From Ryuthela nishihirai (taxonomy: Eukaryota; Arthropoda; Arachnida; Araneae; Heptathelidae), in contig JAWZYU010000005.1 in the NCBI GenBank assembly GCA_038380435.1, positions 36,788,001 to 36,852,000 on the forward strand: DNA of 64,000 bases. Reading direction: 5' to 3'. The number at the start of each line of letters is the position of its first letter. The stretch's first letter is position 1. This document shows, piece by piece, positions 45,676-56,944 of the stretch. Made by a program: the position numbers and the translations under genes. The notes under the pieces were generated by a model, which saw only the letters and a program-made list of their open reading frames with translations, was not told the DNA's origin and made no database searches.

Positions 45676-46717
45676 CCTAGGTGCACAATATCATTCAGAG
45701 TAATTGGTTAAGTATATCTTTAATGTATTATGTGGTACATACAGAGAGTATAGTGCTAGTACATTATCAAGTCACAGAAGCTTGGTATGTGCAGAGTACT
45801 CAATTAAGCAGATATAGTTAAAAAGTAATATTTTTTATATCCATGAAACCAAGGCTAGGATCAAAGTAGAAATATAATGTGAGTATGCAACACTAGTACC
45901 AAGATTCATTGGTGAAAATGGTATTAAGTTTGATCACCACATCAGTGATTGTAAAATGAGAAAGGTGTTTCTTTTAATATAATATCTAGAAGTAGAGTAA
46001 AATGCTTTTTAGGGATGGTTTTCATTTAATAATATAATGACTGGTGGTTGGGAATAAAAAAAAGTACTTTGTAAAAATCTTGACAGTTTTTATTGAATAC
46101 TGATTAAGATAGGATGTTTTTAACTTATGGAAGTGGTAGGTTTTGTTTGTACAATCTATTTTGCATTAAAAATAATTGTTGCCAGTAAGCTTATTGTAAA
46201 TACATTTTTAAATATATATAGTATGCTTAAAAATATCAAATAGAGGCAAAGAATGCTGATATTAAATTTTCAGCAGTCTTGTGCTGAAGTGTTGCAGTGC
46301 TAAAATTAAAGGCTACTAAAAGGAATTTTGTTAAAGCAAATGATGAAAATATGCTTTATTCAGCCAATGAAACTTAATTGTTAAAATCACTAGGATATTT
46401 TCGATATTAAAAGTTTCTCACCCATTGACAAAGATTCACATTTCACTGAAATTGTTGACTTTTCCCTGTGTTTCGTTTTTTGCTCTTAAGTGCTTGAATT
46501 TTTGGTTGCTGTGCTGCTTTGGGGTCATCCATAAAGGATGTCCATTACTTGTTTGGATACTTCAATGTCACACTTTTCTGAATTCTATTTAATTAAATAC
46601 TAGTACTTGAATTGTTTTAGAGATCAAGTCAAAAGGACATGGTTGATTGAGGGGTTAGATAGTGCATCTCTATTATCCTACTACACATCATATATACCAT
46701 AACTTATAAACTTCAGG

Positions 46718-46890
46718 CAACTACATATATTTTTCCTCTTACTGATGACACTGATATATACCCAGAATTCATGACTGATAAACTTAAAGAGATTAAAGCA
46801 GAAAAACATTTTGAAGTTAAGAAACGTGTTTTAACAACAGTGAAATGCTGTAAGCAAGTGAAAGAAGCTGCAAATACAGCTTCTGACTAG
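46718..46890 (+). other. exon-like open reading segment, unidentified
   Basis: After a possible acceptor (acttcag, 46711-46717) 57 codons read ATTYIFPLTDDTDIYPEFMT then DKLKEIKAEKHFEVKKRVLT and a lysine-rich end, to a TAG at 46888. The composition (Lys/Glu/Asp-rich, few rare codons) looks more coding-like than its surroundings. It lies inside the unit bounded by the inverted repeats at 45423 and 46951. I do not recognise it; it could be a transposon gene remnant or a host pseudogene exon. Confidence 0.3.
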
Positions 46891-46927
46891 TTGAACCCAT
46901 TCACTTCTATCTCTTTCACCAGCTCAG

Positions 46928-46951
46928 TCAAAATCCTGATTGAATTATACA
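46928..46951. repeat. third copy of the terminal repeat of the 45.4-kb unit
   Basis: TCAAAATCCTGATTGAATTA followed by taca is inverted relative to 45423, defining a possible 1.53-kb element from 45423 to 46951. No clear target duplication. Confidence 0.75.
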
Positions 46952-49191
46952 TTTATTATTACATGTTTCAAAAGCAGCAGAACCAAAAATCGCAAGAGCT
47001 GTTATTGTCTAGAAGTAATTGCTGTTCTCTTTCCCATTGTAGGCTTTGATTTTAGCTGAGAATGCTTTGTATAAAATTCACTTATTGTTTTTTTTTCTAC
47101 GACACAGCTTTCACCTGTTATGTATGATATCTGGTATTTTCAGCATTATTATTTTTAATTCTGTTGTCTTGCTCCATAGAGAGCATTTCACTTTGTGTCT
47201 TATACAGATTCACAATATCTGATCAATTTCTGCCCACAGCGTTTCATATAAGGGCCTGCTTGAATAGTTATATTTGGTGTACATAGTTTTTGCGTTGCCT
47301 TATTGCCTTCAAAGAAATATGTGGTGTCAGAGCTCATGCTAGATGTCATTTACTCATCAGTTAGTTGAAACTTCAGCAACTGATAGAGTATTTAGGTGGG
47401 GTAATTCAAAGTATATGTAGGTCATTGTGTTACGTTTTGAGAATAGTTAAAACTTTAATTGTTCTTCATATAGAAGAATATTCCTTAGCTGAATTTGTTA
47501 AATCAATAATTATGTGATGGAAACTTTTTATGATTTTGTGATTTTTTTTAAATTTCTGTAGCATTAGTCACCCTTCTACCTCCATGTTACATTTATCCAT
47601 ATCACTATTCTTTGCATATCCATTACACCTGGGACATTCTTCATGAATAATTCCTATTTTAAAGCACTTGCCATTCTTACTGTATATGAAAGGGAAACTA
47701 ATTTTTGTTGGAGCAAATGCCAAATGACCACACTTCGGGAATCCCTCTTACAAACCCTTAATATGTTATGAAATATGAAATGCTCTTTTCTGTGTCTTTT
47801 GATGAGCAGTCATTGGTCACTATGCAGCTTGATACTGTAAAAATATATATTAGTGAATGGCTCTGTGTAGTAGTTTTATTTATCTTACAATTGCAACCAC
47901 AAGATAACTCTGATTTTTTGGAAACCTCGTAAAATTCTTATATATTATCTATTAATCTTTTTTTTTTTTATTAAATATAGGAATTTTTTTTTTTTTATAT
48001 ATTGATTCGTGTATCTGAGAAGAAAGAAATTCGACAGATGTCACACATGTGAAGGAAAACTAGAATGTTAATCAAAGTTATGCTATAGTGTGAAACAGTG
48101 ATCTCTGTATTTTCATTGTACATAAACATAGTGTGTAATGAAATAAAATTGTATACCCCTTGATGAAAATGTTTTAAAGTAAGGAATTCCTTATTTACCT
48201 TAGTTTGCTAAATTTATTACGATGCGTAACATAATATTTCATGCTAGAAATTATGTTGTAGTTTATAATTTCAATAATTCAATTAATAAGTGATTAATAA
48301 TAGGATGTAAAAGCACAGAAAAGAGAGGAAAACAAAGTTACATTTCGTGCCTCATTTTCAGTACATGTAGTTTTTTTTATACTTTCGTTTTTCTTTTTTT
48401 TGCAACCAAAAACTTTGCAAAACTTTCTAGCAGTCTTTCTCAACCAGAACCATTGGATTCCACAGGCATCGTTAAAAGGTTTCATTCAATATTCATGTCA
48501 TTTAAAAAATGAATATATCCTATATTTTGCATAGAAAACTAAAACATATTATTAGGATAAACCAATACTATACAATCAATATTAGTTTTGAAATTTATGG
48601 TATGTAGCAGTTACTACAAACTACATTTTTCTTTGATTTTTAAGGGTTGGTGTTCTGTAGAATTTAACGATGTATAATTATAGGATTCCTTAACCGATTA
48701 TAGTTTGAAGACCATTACTCTACGTACTGTTATGAGCAGGATTGCCAGCTGTCCTTTATTCTGAAATATACCTCCTGTATTTTTGGGGGTCAAAATATCA
48801 CCCCAAAAATATCAAATGTCTAACATAATTACATCGCCTGCAATATTAGTTTCAATTTTTCCACAGTCAGAGGACGCAATTATAGCTATTGAGAGATTCT
48901 AAAAGTGAAAAACGTAACATTTGGTCAATACCTATCCAACCCAAATCGAAGAAGTTGAATGTCTGCAGACGGACGGACAAACAGATGGCAAAGTGAAAAC
49001 ATTAGCTGGTTTTTTCTATCTAAAAACGAGCTAAAAATAACTTGGCAAGTTTTAATACATCGAACGCGTAATGGATAATTTTGTGAAGAAGCGCCACAAA
49101 AGAGCCTTCGTCACCTTAGATATTTTTCATGACATTTAAGCATATCTTTTTTCAGTCATCAATTTTTGTCATTCTCGTGAATTCTGATAAC
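46952..49191. other. intergenic sequence, nothing recognised
   Basis: AT-rich with T tracts near 47959-47998. A block near 48955-49010 with gacggacggacaaacagatgg resembles the tail of common dispersed arthropod repeats, but no boundaries can be given. Confidence 0.4.
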
Positions 49192-49490
49192 TTGGGTTGT
49201 TTTACCTCAATGGTCTAAATGGCCAGGTCACAAGGACCCTGAGATCTCAGACAAGGTTTGGAGGGAGGGGACCCACTGGATAACTACTGGGAGACATGGT
49301 AGACTCCCATCAAAGCCATTCAGTGCGTTCTTTAACGTGCACAGGATATGGTTCTCCTGCACATAGGGCCACGGCTTAACGCCCCATTCGATGGACGGTG
49401 GCCATCGGTGTCTCCTATAAATCAAGGGCAAGGTGGGGAGTTTTGAGGAAATCTCGATGCTGACCCAGGAACCTCGAACCTGGAAATCTG
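49192..49490 (-). mobile_element. SINE-A, diverged
   Basis: In reverse from TTGGGTTGTTTTACCTCA, lacking the GCGGCACTTTTTTGCACA part near the 3' end, to AACCTCGAACCTGGAAATCT in the head. The 5' end of the head is lost. Confidence 0.85.
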
Positions 49491-49591
49491 ATGACATGAT
49501 CTGCTAATTTCTATTTTCTTCCTCATTGACATTTTGCTCCTAAATGTCTTTAGTATTGTGAATTCAGTAGAATTTTGTGTATTTAACAACC

Positions 49592-50189
49592 ATTAGACTT
49601 GGAAATGTTACCATCCGTTATATGGTGTATTAAACCATGACTTTGTGTATAGGAGGGGCGGGGGTGGTTCAGTCGGTAGAGCGTCAGGCTCGTAATCTGT
49701 AGTTCCCAGGTTCGAGTCCCAGCTGGGTCAGCATTGAGATTTATCTCTGCAAAACTCCTCGCCCTGCCCACGGTCAATAGGGAACACCGATGGGCTTGGA
49801 AAGACCACCGTCCATCAGATGGTACGTTAAGCTGTGGCCCCTTGTGCGGGAGAGCCATACTCTGTGCACGTTAAAGAACACGCTGGATGGCCTTGACGGG
49901 AGTCTATCATCTGTCTCCTAACAGCTGTTCCAGTTGGTCCCCTCCCCCAACCTCTGAGCCTTCGGGGCCATGGCCATTTAGCCCATGGTGTGCAAAAAAG
50001 TGCCGCTCATAGGTAAAACAACCCAACTGTGTATAGGAGAGAACCATACCTTGTGCACGTTAAAGAACATATTGGATGGCCTTGATGGGAGGCTTCCATC
50101 TGTCTCCAACATTCATTGATCCCTCGTGACCTGACCATTTAGCCCATTGTGTGTAAAAAAAGCCATTCAGGGGTAAAACAACCCAACTC
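49592..50189 (+). mobile_element. SINE-A, older copy split by another SINE-A
   Basis: 49592-49643 and 50040-50189 together give the part of SINE-A from GACTTGGAAATGTTACCATC to AAAACAACCCAACTCC. The interruption is the copy at 49656-50027 plus its duplication. Confidence 0.88.
49656..50027 (+). mobile_element. SINE-A, full-length, nested in an older SINE-A
   Basis: 372 bp, flanked by TGTGTATAGGAG (49644-49655, 50028-50039). Head GGGCGGGGGTGGTTCAGTCG with GGTTCGAGTCCCAGC. A small deletion near 49950-49975 removes part of the CCTTCTCTGAGCC…GTGACCTGG region. Confidence 0.93.
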
Positions 50190-50195
50190 CATGTG

Positions 50196-50514
50196 CTGGC
50201 TCGTAATCCCTAGTTCCCAGGTTCAAGTTCCAATTGTACTAGTGTTAAGATTTATCTCCACTGTTCATGTCACCCTCCCCATGCCCTCGGTCAGAAAGGG
50301 GACATCAGTGGTCTTGGAAAGGTCACTGATGTGGTCTTGGAAAAACCATTCTCTGTTCATATTAAAGAACATTCTGAATGGTTTGACTTAATAGGAGATA
50401 GATGAAAAGCTTACATTGATCCATCTATCTCCTAACAATTCTAGTGGATCCCCTTCATCAACAATTTCTGAGCCTTTGGGTCCTTGTAACCTGACGATTT
50501 AGTCCATTGTGTAG
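50196..50514 (+). mobile_element. SINE-A, old copy
   Basis: Starts GGCTCGTAATCCCTAGTTCC with a box B (GGTTCAAGTTCC). It carries the central blocks in decayed form with an internal duplication of TGGTCTTGGAAA and ends near GATTTAGTCCATTGTGTAG. Box A is missing. Confidence 0.75.
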
Positions 50515-50658
50515 GGATGTTTTGATTATTAAGCCACTTGCGGCACTGCCCCACCAAAAATAATCACAAAAGATGATAAGCGAATTTCAAATTTAGTGTT
50601 CATTATTTGTCATATTAAAAAAAAAAACTTTTTTGTATTCCTTTTGTAATTGTTTTCC

Positions 50659-50860
50659 TGGAGCCGTCCCGTGGCCGAGTGGTTAGCACGCTAGGCTACT
50701 GATCTACGGAACTGGGATCGAGTCACAGGTTAAAGCATGGATGTTTGTGTTGTTTTTCTGCTGAAGTCCCGCCATCCTCACAGACCTATGGCGTATTAAA
50801 CTGACAGGCTCCTGTCAGACCTCCCCGCAAGCAGCTGCTTGAGGGGGTATTTATTTTTTT
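50659..50860 (+). mobile_element. SINE-B, full-length, tRNA-type head
   Basis: Head GAGCCGTCCCGTGGCCGAGT then ggttagcacgc (box A identical in style to tRNA-Ser), and a weak box B (GGGATCGAGTCAC). Body CTGACAGGCTCCTGTCAG, end GCAAGCAGCTGCTTGAGGGG. The flanks AATTGTTTTCC and AATTATTTTCC (50648-50658, 50861-50871) differ at one base, consistent with a target duplication. Confidence 0.88.
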
Positions 50861-50871
50861 AATTATTTTCC

Positions 50872-51783
50872 GTGTTATCTAGACAATCGGCGTTCACTTT
50901 TGTAAATTAGTGAATTATGTCTGCATTAGTTTATAAATTACTAAATTTATCCATTACGTCCACTTCCATGAATCTTAAGATTATTATGGCGATTAGACCA
51001 ATGCGCTGAAATACAATAGCGATGTGTCTCATTACACTGGATTGGCTGAAGACAGCTAATGCAGCGAATAGTCCAAGATCTTAGCCGAAAATCTTCATTT
51101 GTCTGTACTAGTAGGATTGTCAACTTTTGATTTCGCCAATGAAAAACATTTAAGTGTGAATAGTTTAAGATACTTAAAAATGAAAATAAATCAAGTATTG
51201 AACATATGGAATACTAATAAGCATTTTAACAAAATTACACGTCAGCAGTACTTAGTGCGATATCTTTGGTTCGATACCTGCAGCCACCCTAGTTTTTTTG
51301 TCACTTTTTTTTATAAATCATATTTTAATAAATTATAATTTATATTAAAAGTAAAAACTGTTCAAGTGATAATTTACGACGAGTAATTCAACTTAAATTT
51401 ATAATCGGTGTCAGAAAAAAGAGTAAACCTCTATATTACACATATTTCTCACGAATGAGTTTTTTTTAAATACTACTGGAACGGAGAGTAAAAATGCATG
51501 TGTATAAACAATTATAAGGAAGGGCAAATGCTGAATTTAACCGAAAAAAACCGGATCGCCTTACCGTGTTTCCCCCACCCCTTAAAATATTTTGCTGAGT
51601 GGTGCGTTTTGAGAATAGTTGAAAAGAAAGAATATAGGCATTATGGCAGTTCTGATATAGTTGAATATCGGCCATATGTCCAAAATTTTCCTACACATGG
51701 TCCCTGCCTGCGCTAGTCAAAGTACTACACCAAAAATTTTAGTAAAAAAAAAAGCCACTGGCATTTTGTACAAAAAATTTTCA
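50872..51783. other. intergenic sequence, nothing recognised
   Basis: No gene or shared repeat seen. The 79-codon frame at 51099-51338 has no recognisable motif. Confidence 0.45.
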
Positions 51784-52112
51784 TTGCACACAATTCACTA
51801 AATGATCAGCAATCTGTTCATATCTAGGTCACAAGGACTCGCAGAAGGTGGGGAGAAGAGGACTTACTGTACAGCTTTTAGGAGACTGGTAGCTTCCCTT
51901 CAAGGCTATCGTATTATTTAACGTGCACAGGCTATGGCTGGCTTTTTTGCACATGGCACCACGACTCGACCTAACCTCACATCCGAAGGAGCGAACTTTC
52001 CAAGACTATCGGTGTCCCCTTTCCGAGAGCAGGGTTAGCAGAGATAACGCTGGTACCGTTGAGACTCAAACTTGGGAATATGCAGATTTAGGAGCCTGTC
52101 ACGGTATCAACT
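51784..52112 (-). mobile_element. SINE-A, old copy
   Basis: In reverse: TTGCACACAATTCACTAAAT, TAGGTCACAAGGACTC, ACAGCTTTTAGGAGACTGGT, ACGTGCACAGGCTATGGCT and a head remnant (GAGACTCAAACTTGGGAATA). Confidence 0.75.
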
Positions 52113-52161
52113 AATCTGATCCCCTCCCTCTGCGTAATGTTTTACGAGAAGTATTATAATA

Positions 52162-52362
52162 CCGTCCCGTGGCCGAGTGGTTAGCGTGCTTCGCTTCCGA
52201 TCAAAGGGATCTGGGTTCGAACCCTGGGTAAGGCATGGATGTTCGTGTTGTTTTTCTGCTGAGGTCCTCCCATCCTCTCGGATCTACTATGGCATATAAA
52301 CTGACGGACTCCTGTCAGGCCTCTGTGGCAAACAGCTGCTTGAGGGGGCATTTATTTTTTGT
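52162..52362 (+). mobile_element. SINE-B, full-length, tRNA-type head
   Basis: Head CCGTCCCGTGGCCGAGTGGT, box B GGTTCGAACCC, body with GATCTACTATGGCATATAAA and CTGACGGACTCCTGTCAG (one arm mutated), and end AACAGCTGCTTGAGGGGG. A target duplication is not clear. Confidence 0.88.
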
Positions 52363-52448
52363 TTTATTCTTATAATCACCTGAGAAGGTTCTTGTCTTCT
52401 CAAAGATTCTTAGCGATTACTTTTTTAAGAACATAAAGTGAAAACACC

Positions 52449-52806
52449 AATCGGTAGCGTGCCAGACTCGTAATCTACAGTTCTCAAGTTCGAATCCCAG
52501 CTGTGATAGCGTTGTGATTTATCTCTTTGCTAACCCCCACTCTGCCCTCGGTCAGAAAGGGGATACTGATGGGCTTGGAAAGGCCACTGTACATTGCTTG
52601 GGATGATAAGCCATGGCCCTATGTGCAGAAGAGACCCTATGCATGTTAAAGAATACATTGAATAGCTTTGATGGGCGACTGCTACCTCTCCTAACAGTTG
52701 TCCAGTGGATCCTCTTCTCCAATCTAATCTGAGCTCTTGTGGTCCTTGTAACCTGGTCATATAACTATTGTGTAAAAAAAATGCCGCTCAGAGGTAAAAC
52801 CCAACA
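52449..52806 (+). mobile_element. SINE-A, diverged, box A partly lost
   Basis: Starts CAATCGGTAGCGTGCCAGAC, box B AGTTCGAATCCCAGC, central TGGGCTTGGAAAGGCCACTG, tail CGCTCAGAGGTAAAACCCAA. Confidence 0.83.
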
Positions 52807-52993
52807 CTGTCACAAAATGCAAATTATAAAATTGCTCGATATATTTTTGTAGCATATATAAATCGGAAAGTTCTGCATCGTGATATATTAACACAGGAGA
52901 AGAACACATGGTCACGTTCGTATGAGCATTTAATCATTTCTTCGCCACCTGACTTTGCTGTTCTGGCTAAAGCTTCTATTATATATTTTTTTT

Positions 52994-53090
52994 TATTCTG
53001 AACCTTTGTTACATTTTTTCCCCCAAAAAGTAAACATTGAATACAGTATACTAGTGTACAACCTATCGAACTTCGATGTCGAAAAATGAA
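52994..53090 (+). repeat. 95-bp dispersed repeat, copy 2
   Basis: ATTCTGAACCTTTGTTACAT through TATACTAGTGTACAACCTAT to TCGATGTCGAAAAATGAAAA, matching 16923-17020. It is followed directly by a SINE-A fragment. Confidence 0.7.
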
Positions 53091-53093
53091 AAA

Positions 53094-53331
53094 TTCCGTC
53101 CTGCACTTGGTCAGTAGTGGACACCGATGGACTTGGAAAGTCCATTGGATGGGACATTAAACTGTGGTTCCATGTGCACGTTAAAAGCACATGCTGGATA
53201 GCTTTGACAGGAGGCTATTATCTGTCCTAACAGCTATCCAGTGGGTTCCCTTCCCCCAACGTCTCTTTGTAATCTGGGCATTTAGCCCATTGTGTGCAAA
53301 AAATGCCATCCAAGGTACAACAATCTAAACC
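53094..53331 (+). mobile_element. SINE-A, 5'-truncated
   Basis: Starts in the body at CCGTCCTGCACTTGGTCAGT, near the truncation point of the copies at 41006 and 54901, and runs to GGTACAACAATCTAAACC. Confidence 0.8.
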
Positions 53332-53456
53332 ACACAATGCTCTCAAAGTAAAAAAGTAGCATATTGTATGTTTTATCAGAATTTAAAAAAGTTAATGAAA
53401 TATGTTTCAGCCACTCTACTCGCTATATTCTGCTAATAATAGATATAGGGAAAGGT

Positions 53457-53540
53457 TTTCATCCAGGTGGAATCCGAACCCACGACCTCCTGAAACATTT
53501 CAGGTGCTCTCATTTCGGGTGGTCTTTAAGGACCAGGACC
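53457..53540 (-). repeat. SINE-C-like head
   Basis: On the minus strand: AGAGCACCTGAAATGTTTCA then GGAGGTCGTGGGTTCGGATT ccacctgg. This is tRNA-like, with an anticodon-arm hairpin and a good box B (GGGTTCGGATTCC). Related to 27707 and 28016. Confidence 0.55.
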
Positions 53541-53726
53541 CACCAACATTTCAGTAATATATGCTAAAATATTAAGCTTCGAATTAGAATGAAAAATAAT
53601 CTACATGAATAATTGTTTAATAAAGATTTTAAATTTTATTTCCATTGAATGCGAATTTAGTAAAATAACACACTTGAAGCTGCCTTGTGTCGCCTTAATT
53701 ATAAGCATGGCATTTTACGGGGCAAG

Positions 53727-53959
53727 TTTCAAGTGGGGGATATAAATGGGCTTGGAAAGGCCGCTGTCATTGGATGGGACTTTAAGCCACTGTGCAGGAG
53801 AGTCATCATACCCTTTTCACGTTAAAGAACCAAGGTCTATCAGTTGTCTAGGTTCCTCTTTCCCAATCTTCCTTTGAGCCTTTGCAAGTCCTTATGACCT
53901 TTCCATTCATCCCAATGTGTGTAAAGAAAGTGCCATTGAGAGTTAAAATAATCTAATAA
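53727..53959 (+). mobile_element. SINE-A, 5'-truncated, old
   Basis: Body from AAGTGGGGGATATAAATGGG through CACGTTAAAGAACC to AGTGCCATTGAGAGTTAAAA. It abuts the Tc1 element starting at 53962. Confidence 0.75.
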
Positions 53960-53961
53960 TA

Positions 53962-55238
53962 CACATCAAAGAGCCAAAACAATATGACCAGTGTGTCTTT
54001 ATGCAAATCGAAACAACTGCAGGTAAACGACGGTGCATATGAAGGTCATGAAACTGTATAAATAACACCTGATATTGAGCTCCTAATCAGTGTTATTCTT
54101 GTTCTTCAGATGGGAAAGTTAGCGGACTTAAGTGAGTTTGGCAAAGGCTAAATTGTAATGGCCAGATGATTGGATCAGAGCATTTCCGAAACGGCAAGGC
54201 TTGTGAGGTGCTCACGGTCAGCCATGGTTACTACTTTCAAAAAGTGGTCTGAGGAGGGAAACGCGAACTGCCAGCAAGGTGTGGGCTGACTATAACATTG
54301 ATGCTAGAGGTGGGCGAAGGTATCCCATATGGTATGAGTCAACAGAAGGGATACTGTGGCGCAACTCGCTCGTAATTTGAATGCTGGTGATGAGAGTAAT
54401 GTGTCGCACACAATACATCGAATCCTGCTGGAAATGGAGCTGCGTAACTGCAGGGATGAAGACAATCTGGTGGAGGTAGTGTAATGCTTTGGGCAATGTT
54501 CTACTGGGAATCCCTGGTCCAGTCATTCATGTGCAGAAAACTATGATGTCTACCAGCTGCCTAAGCATTATTGCAGACCAGGTACATCCTTTCATTGCAA
54601 CGGTATACCCCTCTAGTAGTGCTTTCTTTCAGCAGCATAATACGCCATGCCACACTACCCGGATTGTTCGAGAATGGTTCGCGGAACATGAAGACTTCGA
54701 GGTATTGCCCTGACCTCCAAATTTTGCAGACATCAATCCAATCGAGCATGTTGGATCTCCGGCAGCCCAACCACGTAACTTACAAGAGTTAAAGGATCTG
54801 CTGGTAATGTGTTCGTATCACAGATACCACAAGACACCTTTAGAAATCTTATGGCATCCATGCCTTGCCGGTTAAGAGCTGTTTTAGCGACATGTGGAGG
54901 TTGGGTTGTTTTACCTCTGAGCGGCACTTTTTTTGCACACCATGGGCTAAATGGCCAGGTCACATGGACCCCGAAGGCTCAGAGAAAGTTGGGGGAGGGG
55001 ACCCACTGGAACAGCTGTTGGGAGACAGATGGTATCCTCCCGTCAAGGCCATCCAGCGTGTTCTTTAACGTGCACAGGGTAAGGCTCTCCCGCACACTTG
55101 ACCACGGCTTAACGTCCCATCCGACGGACGGCGGTCTTTCCAAGCCCATCGGTGTGTCCTACTGACCGTGGGCAGGGCGACATGTGGAGGATTAACATCA
55201 TATTAGGCAAGTGGTCATTATGTTTTGGCTCTTCGGTG
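53962..55238 (+). mobile_element. Tc1-type element, inactive, with a SINE-A insertion
   Basis: Inverted ends CACATCAAAGAGCCAAAACA and, in reverse, CACCGAAGAGCCAAAACATA, flanked by TA at 53960-53961 and 55239-55240. Without the SINE and its duplication it would be about 987 bp, short of the usual 1.3-1.6 kb, so it is also internally deleted. The decayed transposase on + shows FFQQHNTPCHTTRIVREWFA then EHEDFEVLP, DINPIEHV (family DLNPIEHLW), LQELKDLLV and IPQDTFRNLMASMPCRLRAV. The DDE residues around QQHN and PIEH are partly changed. Confidence 0.9.
54901..55176 (-). mobile_element. SINE-A, young, 5'-truncated, inside the Tc1 transposase
   Basis: 276 bp in reverse, between 14-bp duplications GCGACATGTGGAGG (54887-54900, 55177-55190). 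It stops in the GCCCTGCCCACGGTCAGTAG block, close to the truncation point of the copy at 41006-41294. It is inserted after the RLRAVLATCGG codons of the decayed transposase. Confidence 0.94.
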
Positions 55239-55240
55239 TA

Positions 55241-56657
55241 TATTCATATATATATACTTTTTTTATGAAGTAGGAATTGGATTTCGAAGTGGCATGCAAC
55301 ATTTTCTTGAGATCTCTGCATTCAAAGCAGCTTTAGCAATGGCCATCAAAAAAAAGAGCACACAACATTGTAATTCTGCTAAATTATATCGTTATATCGA
55401 AAAGAAACCAAAATCTAATTTGAAAATTGAAAGCGAGAGCATTGCTTACAGCTTTTGATAACCGGTGCTAAATAAACAACGAATAAAATGTTATTAGGAA
55501 GTGCATGCTCTAATGAAGGCATTGAGGGAGAGTGATCAACCAGAAGATAGATACACTAGAAGAATGTATTTAGCTAATTAATGGTGGTGGTATATCGATC
55601 TAAGAGTTGCAGCCATGGTGGCAGCAACTATAGTATTCTGTCTTCGAATAGGTCATAAATCTGTTCCTAAATTACTGCTACGATTATAGTGGAAGCACTT
55701 AGTCCGAGTATTGTTTGGTCGAATAATTCCGGTAGTGGAGGGTCCTTAAACTTTTTGTTATTGCAGACCAACTGTCTCGTAAATACTCCGGTGACAGATC
55801 ACTTGTATAATTAATAAACTGTTCGAAAACAATTTGGGGATAATGTATATGTCATGCCAATAGACAATCGCATTAGAGAACTGAGATAGAGCGCTGCTAA
55901 TAATTATCTGAAAAAGTATACTTTCATAGAAAGAGCTTCGATTTCAGAAATGCTTCACTAAATATTAAATAAAACTATCAAAAGTAGGAATAATTTTGCA
56001 AACGCTTCTGAGTATGTTTTGTTCTTTTTAATGCAGTTATTCGCAATTTTAAGAAGACGCTCCTTTTTATTACCAAATACCTCCCTTTTACATTTCACTC
56101 TCTAAACTTCTCCACAATTCAGATTTTCACATATTCTACTTAAAACTTAAGTAATGTTTTGAACTTTGCCTTGTCAACAAAAAGAACGCCTCTTTCACAT
56201 TTTTTTTTTAAATTTGCCGTTTTATCCAGCGTATTTTTTTAAAGTGAATATCATCGTTGAATTTTGAAAGCATTTTTTTTCGTTAACTATAAAGTAGTTT
56301 TTTCACTCTTGTCAGCCATCAATAATGCAGTGATGTTTGCTCATGTTCCTAGAGATTTTATCCGCGTTAACATCAATGAGGTAAAATACTAGAGACCGTT
56401 CTCGCATTCCCGTAGCATTGGATGCCATGAACATTTAGAACTGTGCATAAGAAGACAAGAACGTCCGTGATGCCTTGCGAATTGGCTGTATACTATAAAT
56501 AAATAAAATGAATACCTCCTCAAGCAGCTGATGGGTATTAATAAACAATTAAGAAATGATTTGAAATACGCAGAAACTATTTTATGCCTCATTCCAGTGT
56601 AGTAATTAAATCAAGAAATCGTAATACGTTATAAATGCGCACCTACCGATTTGTTTT
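55241..56657. other. intergenic sequence, almost nothing recognised
   Basis: A 25-bp SINE-B tail remnant (AATACCTCCTCAAGCAGCTG) lies at about 56508-56533. No gene seen; the 77-codon frame at 55225-55458 has no motif. Confidence 0.45.
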
Positions 56658-56944
56658 GGGGCGGGGGTGGCTCAGTCGGTAGCGCGCCAGGCTCGTAATC
56701 TGTAGTTCCCAGGTTCGAGTCCCAGCTTGGTCAGCGTTGAGATTTATCTCCGCAAAATTCCCCGCCCTACCCACGGTCAGTAGGGGACACCGATGGGCTT
56801 GGAAAGGCCGCCGTCCGTCGGATGGGACGTTAAGCCGTGGCCCCGTGTGCGGGAGAGCCATACCCTGTGCACGTTAAAGAACACGCTGGATGACCTTGAC
56901 GGGAGCCTACCATCTGTCTCCCAAAAGCTGTTCCAGTGGTCCTC
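56658..56944 (+). mobile_element. SINE-A, young, 3'-truncated half of an inverted pair
   Basis: Starts GGGGCGGGGGTGGCTCAGTC and runs to AAAAGCTGTTCCAGTGG. There the sequence switches strand and a second copy follows in reverse. Carries the variants agcTtggtc, gatgAccttg and gggagCctacc that are shared only with the copy at 61602. Confidence 0.92.

Noticed and set aside
52162..52235. tRNA-Ser/Leu-like gene
   Set aside because: Head of a SINE-B copy, repeated at 9552, 50659 and 59264 with the same body attached.
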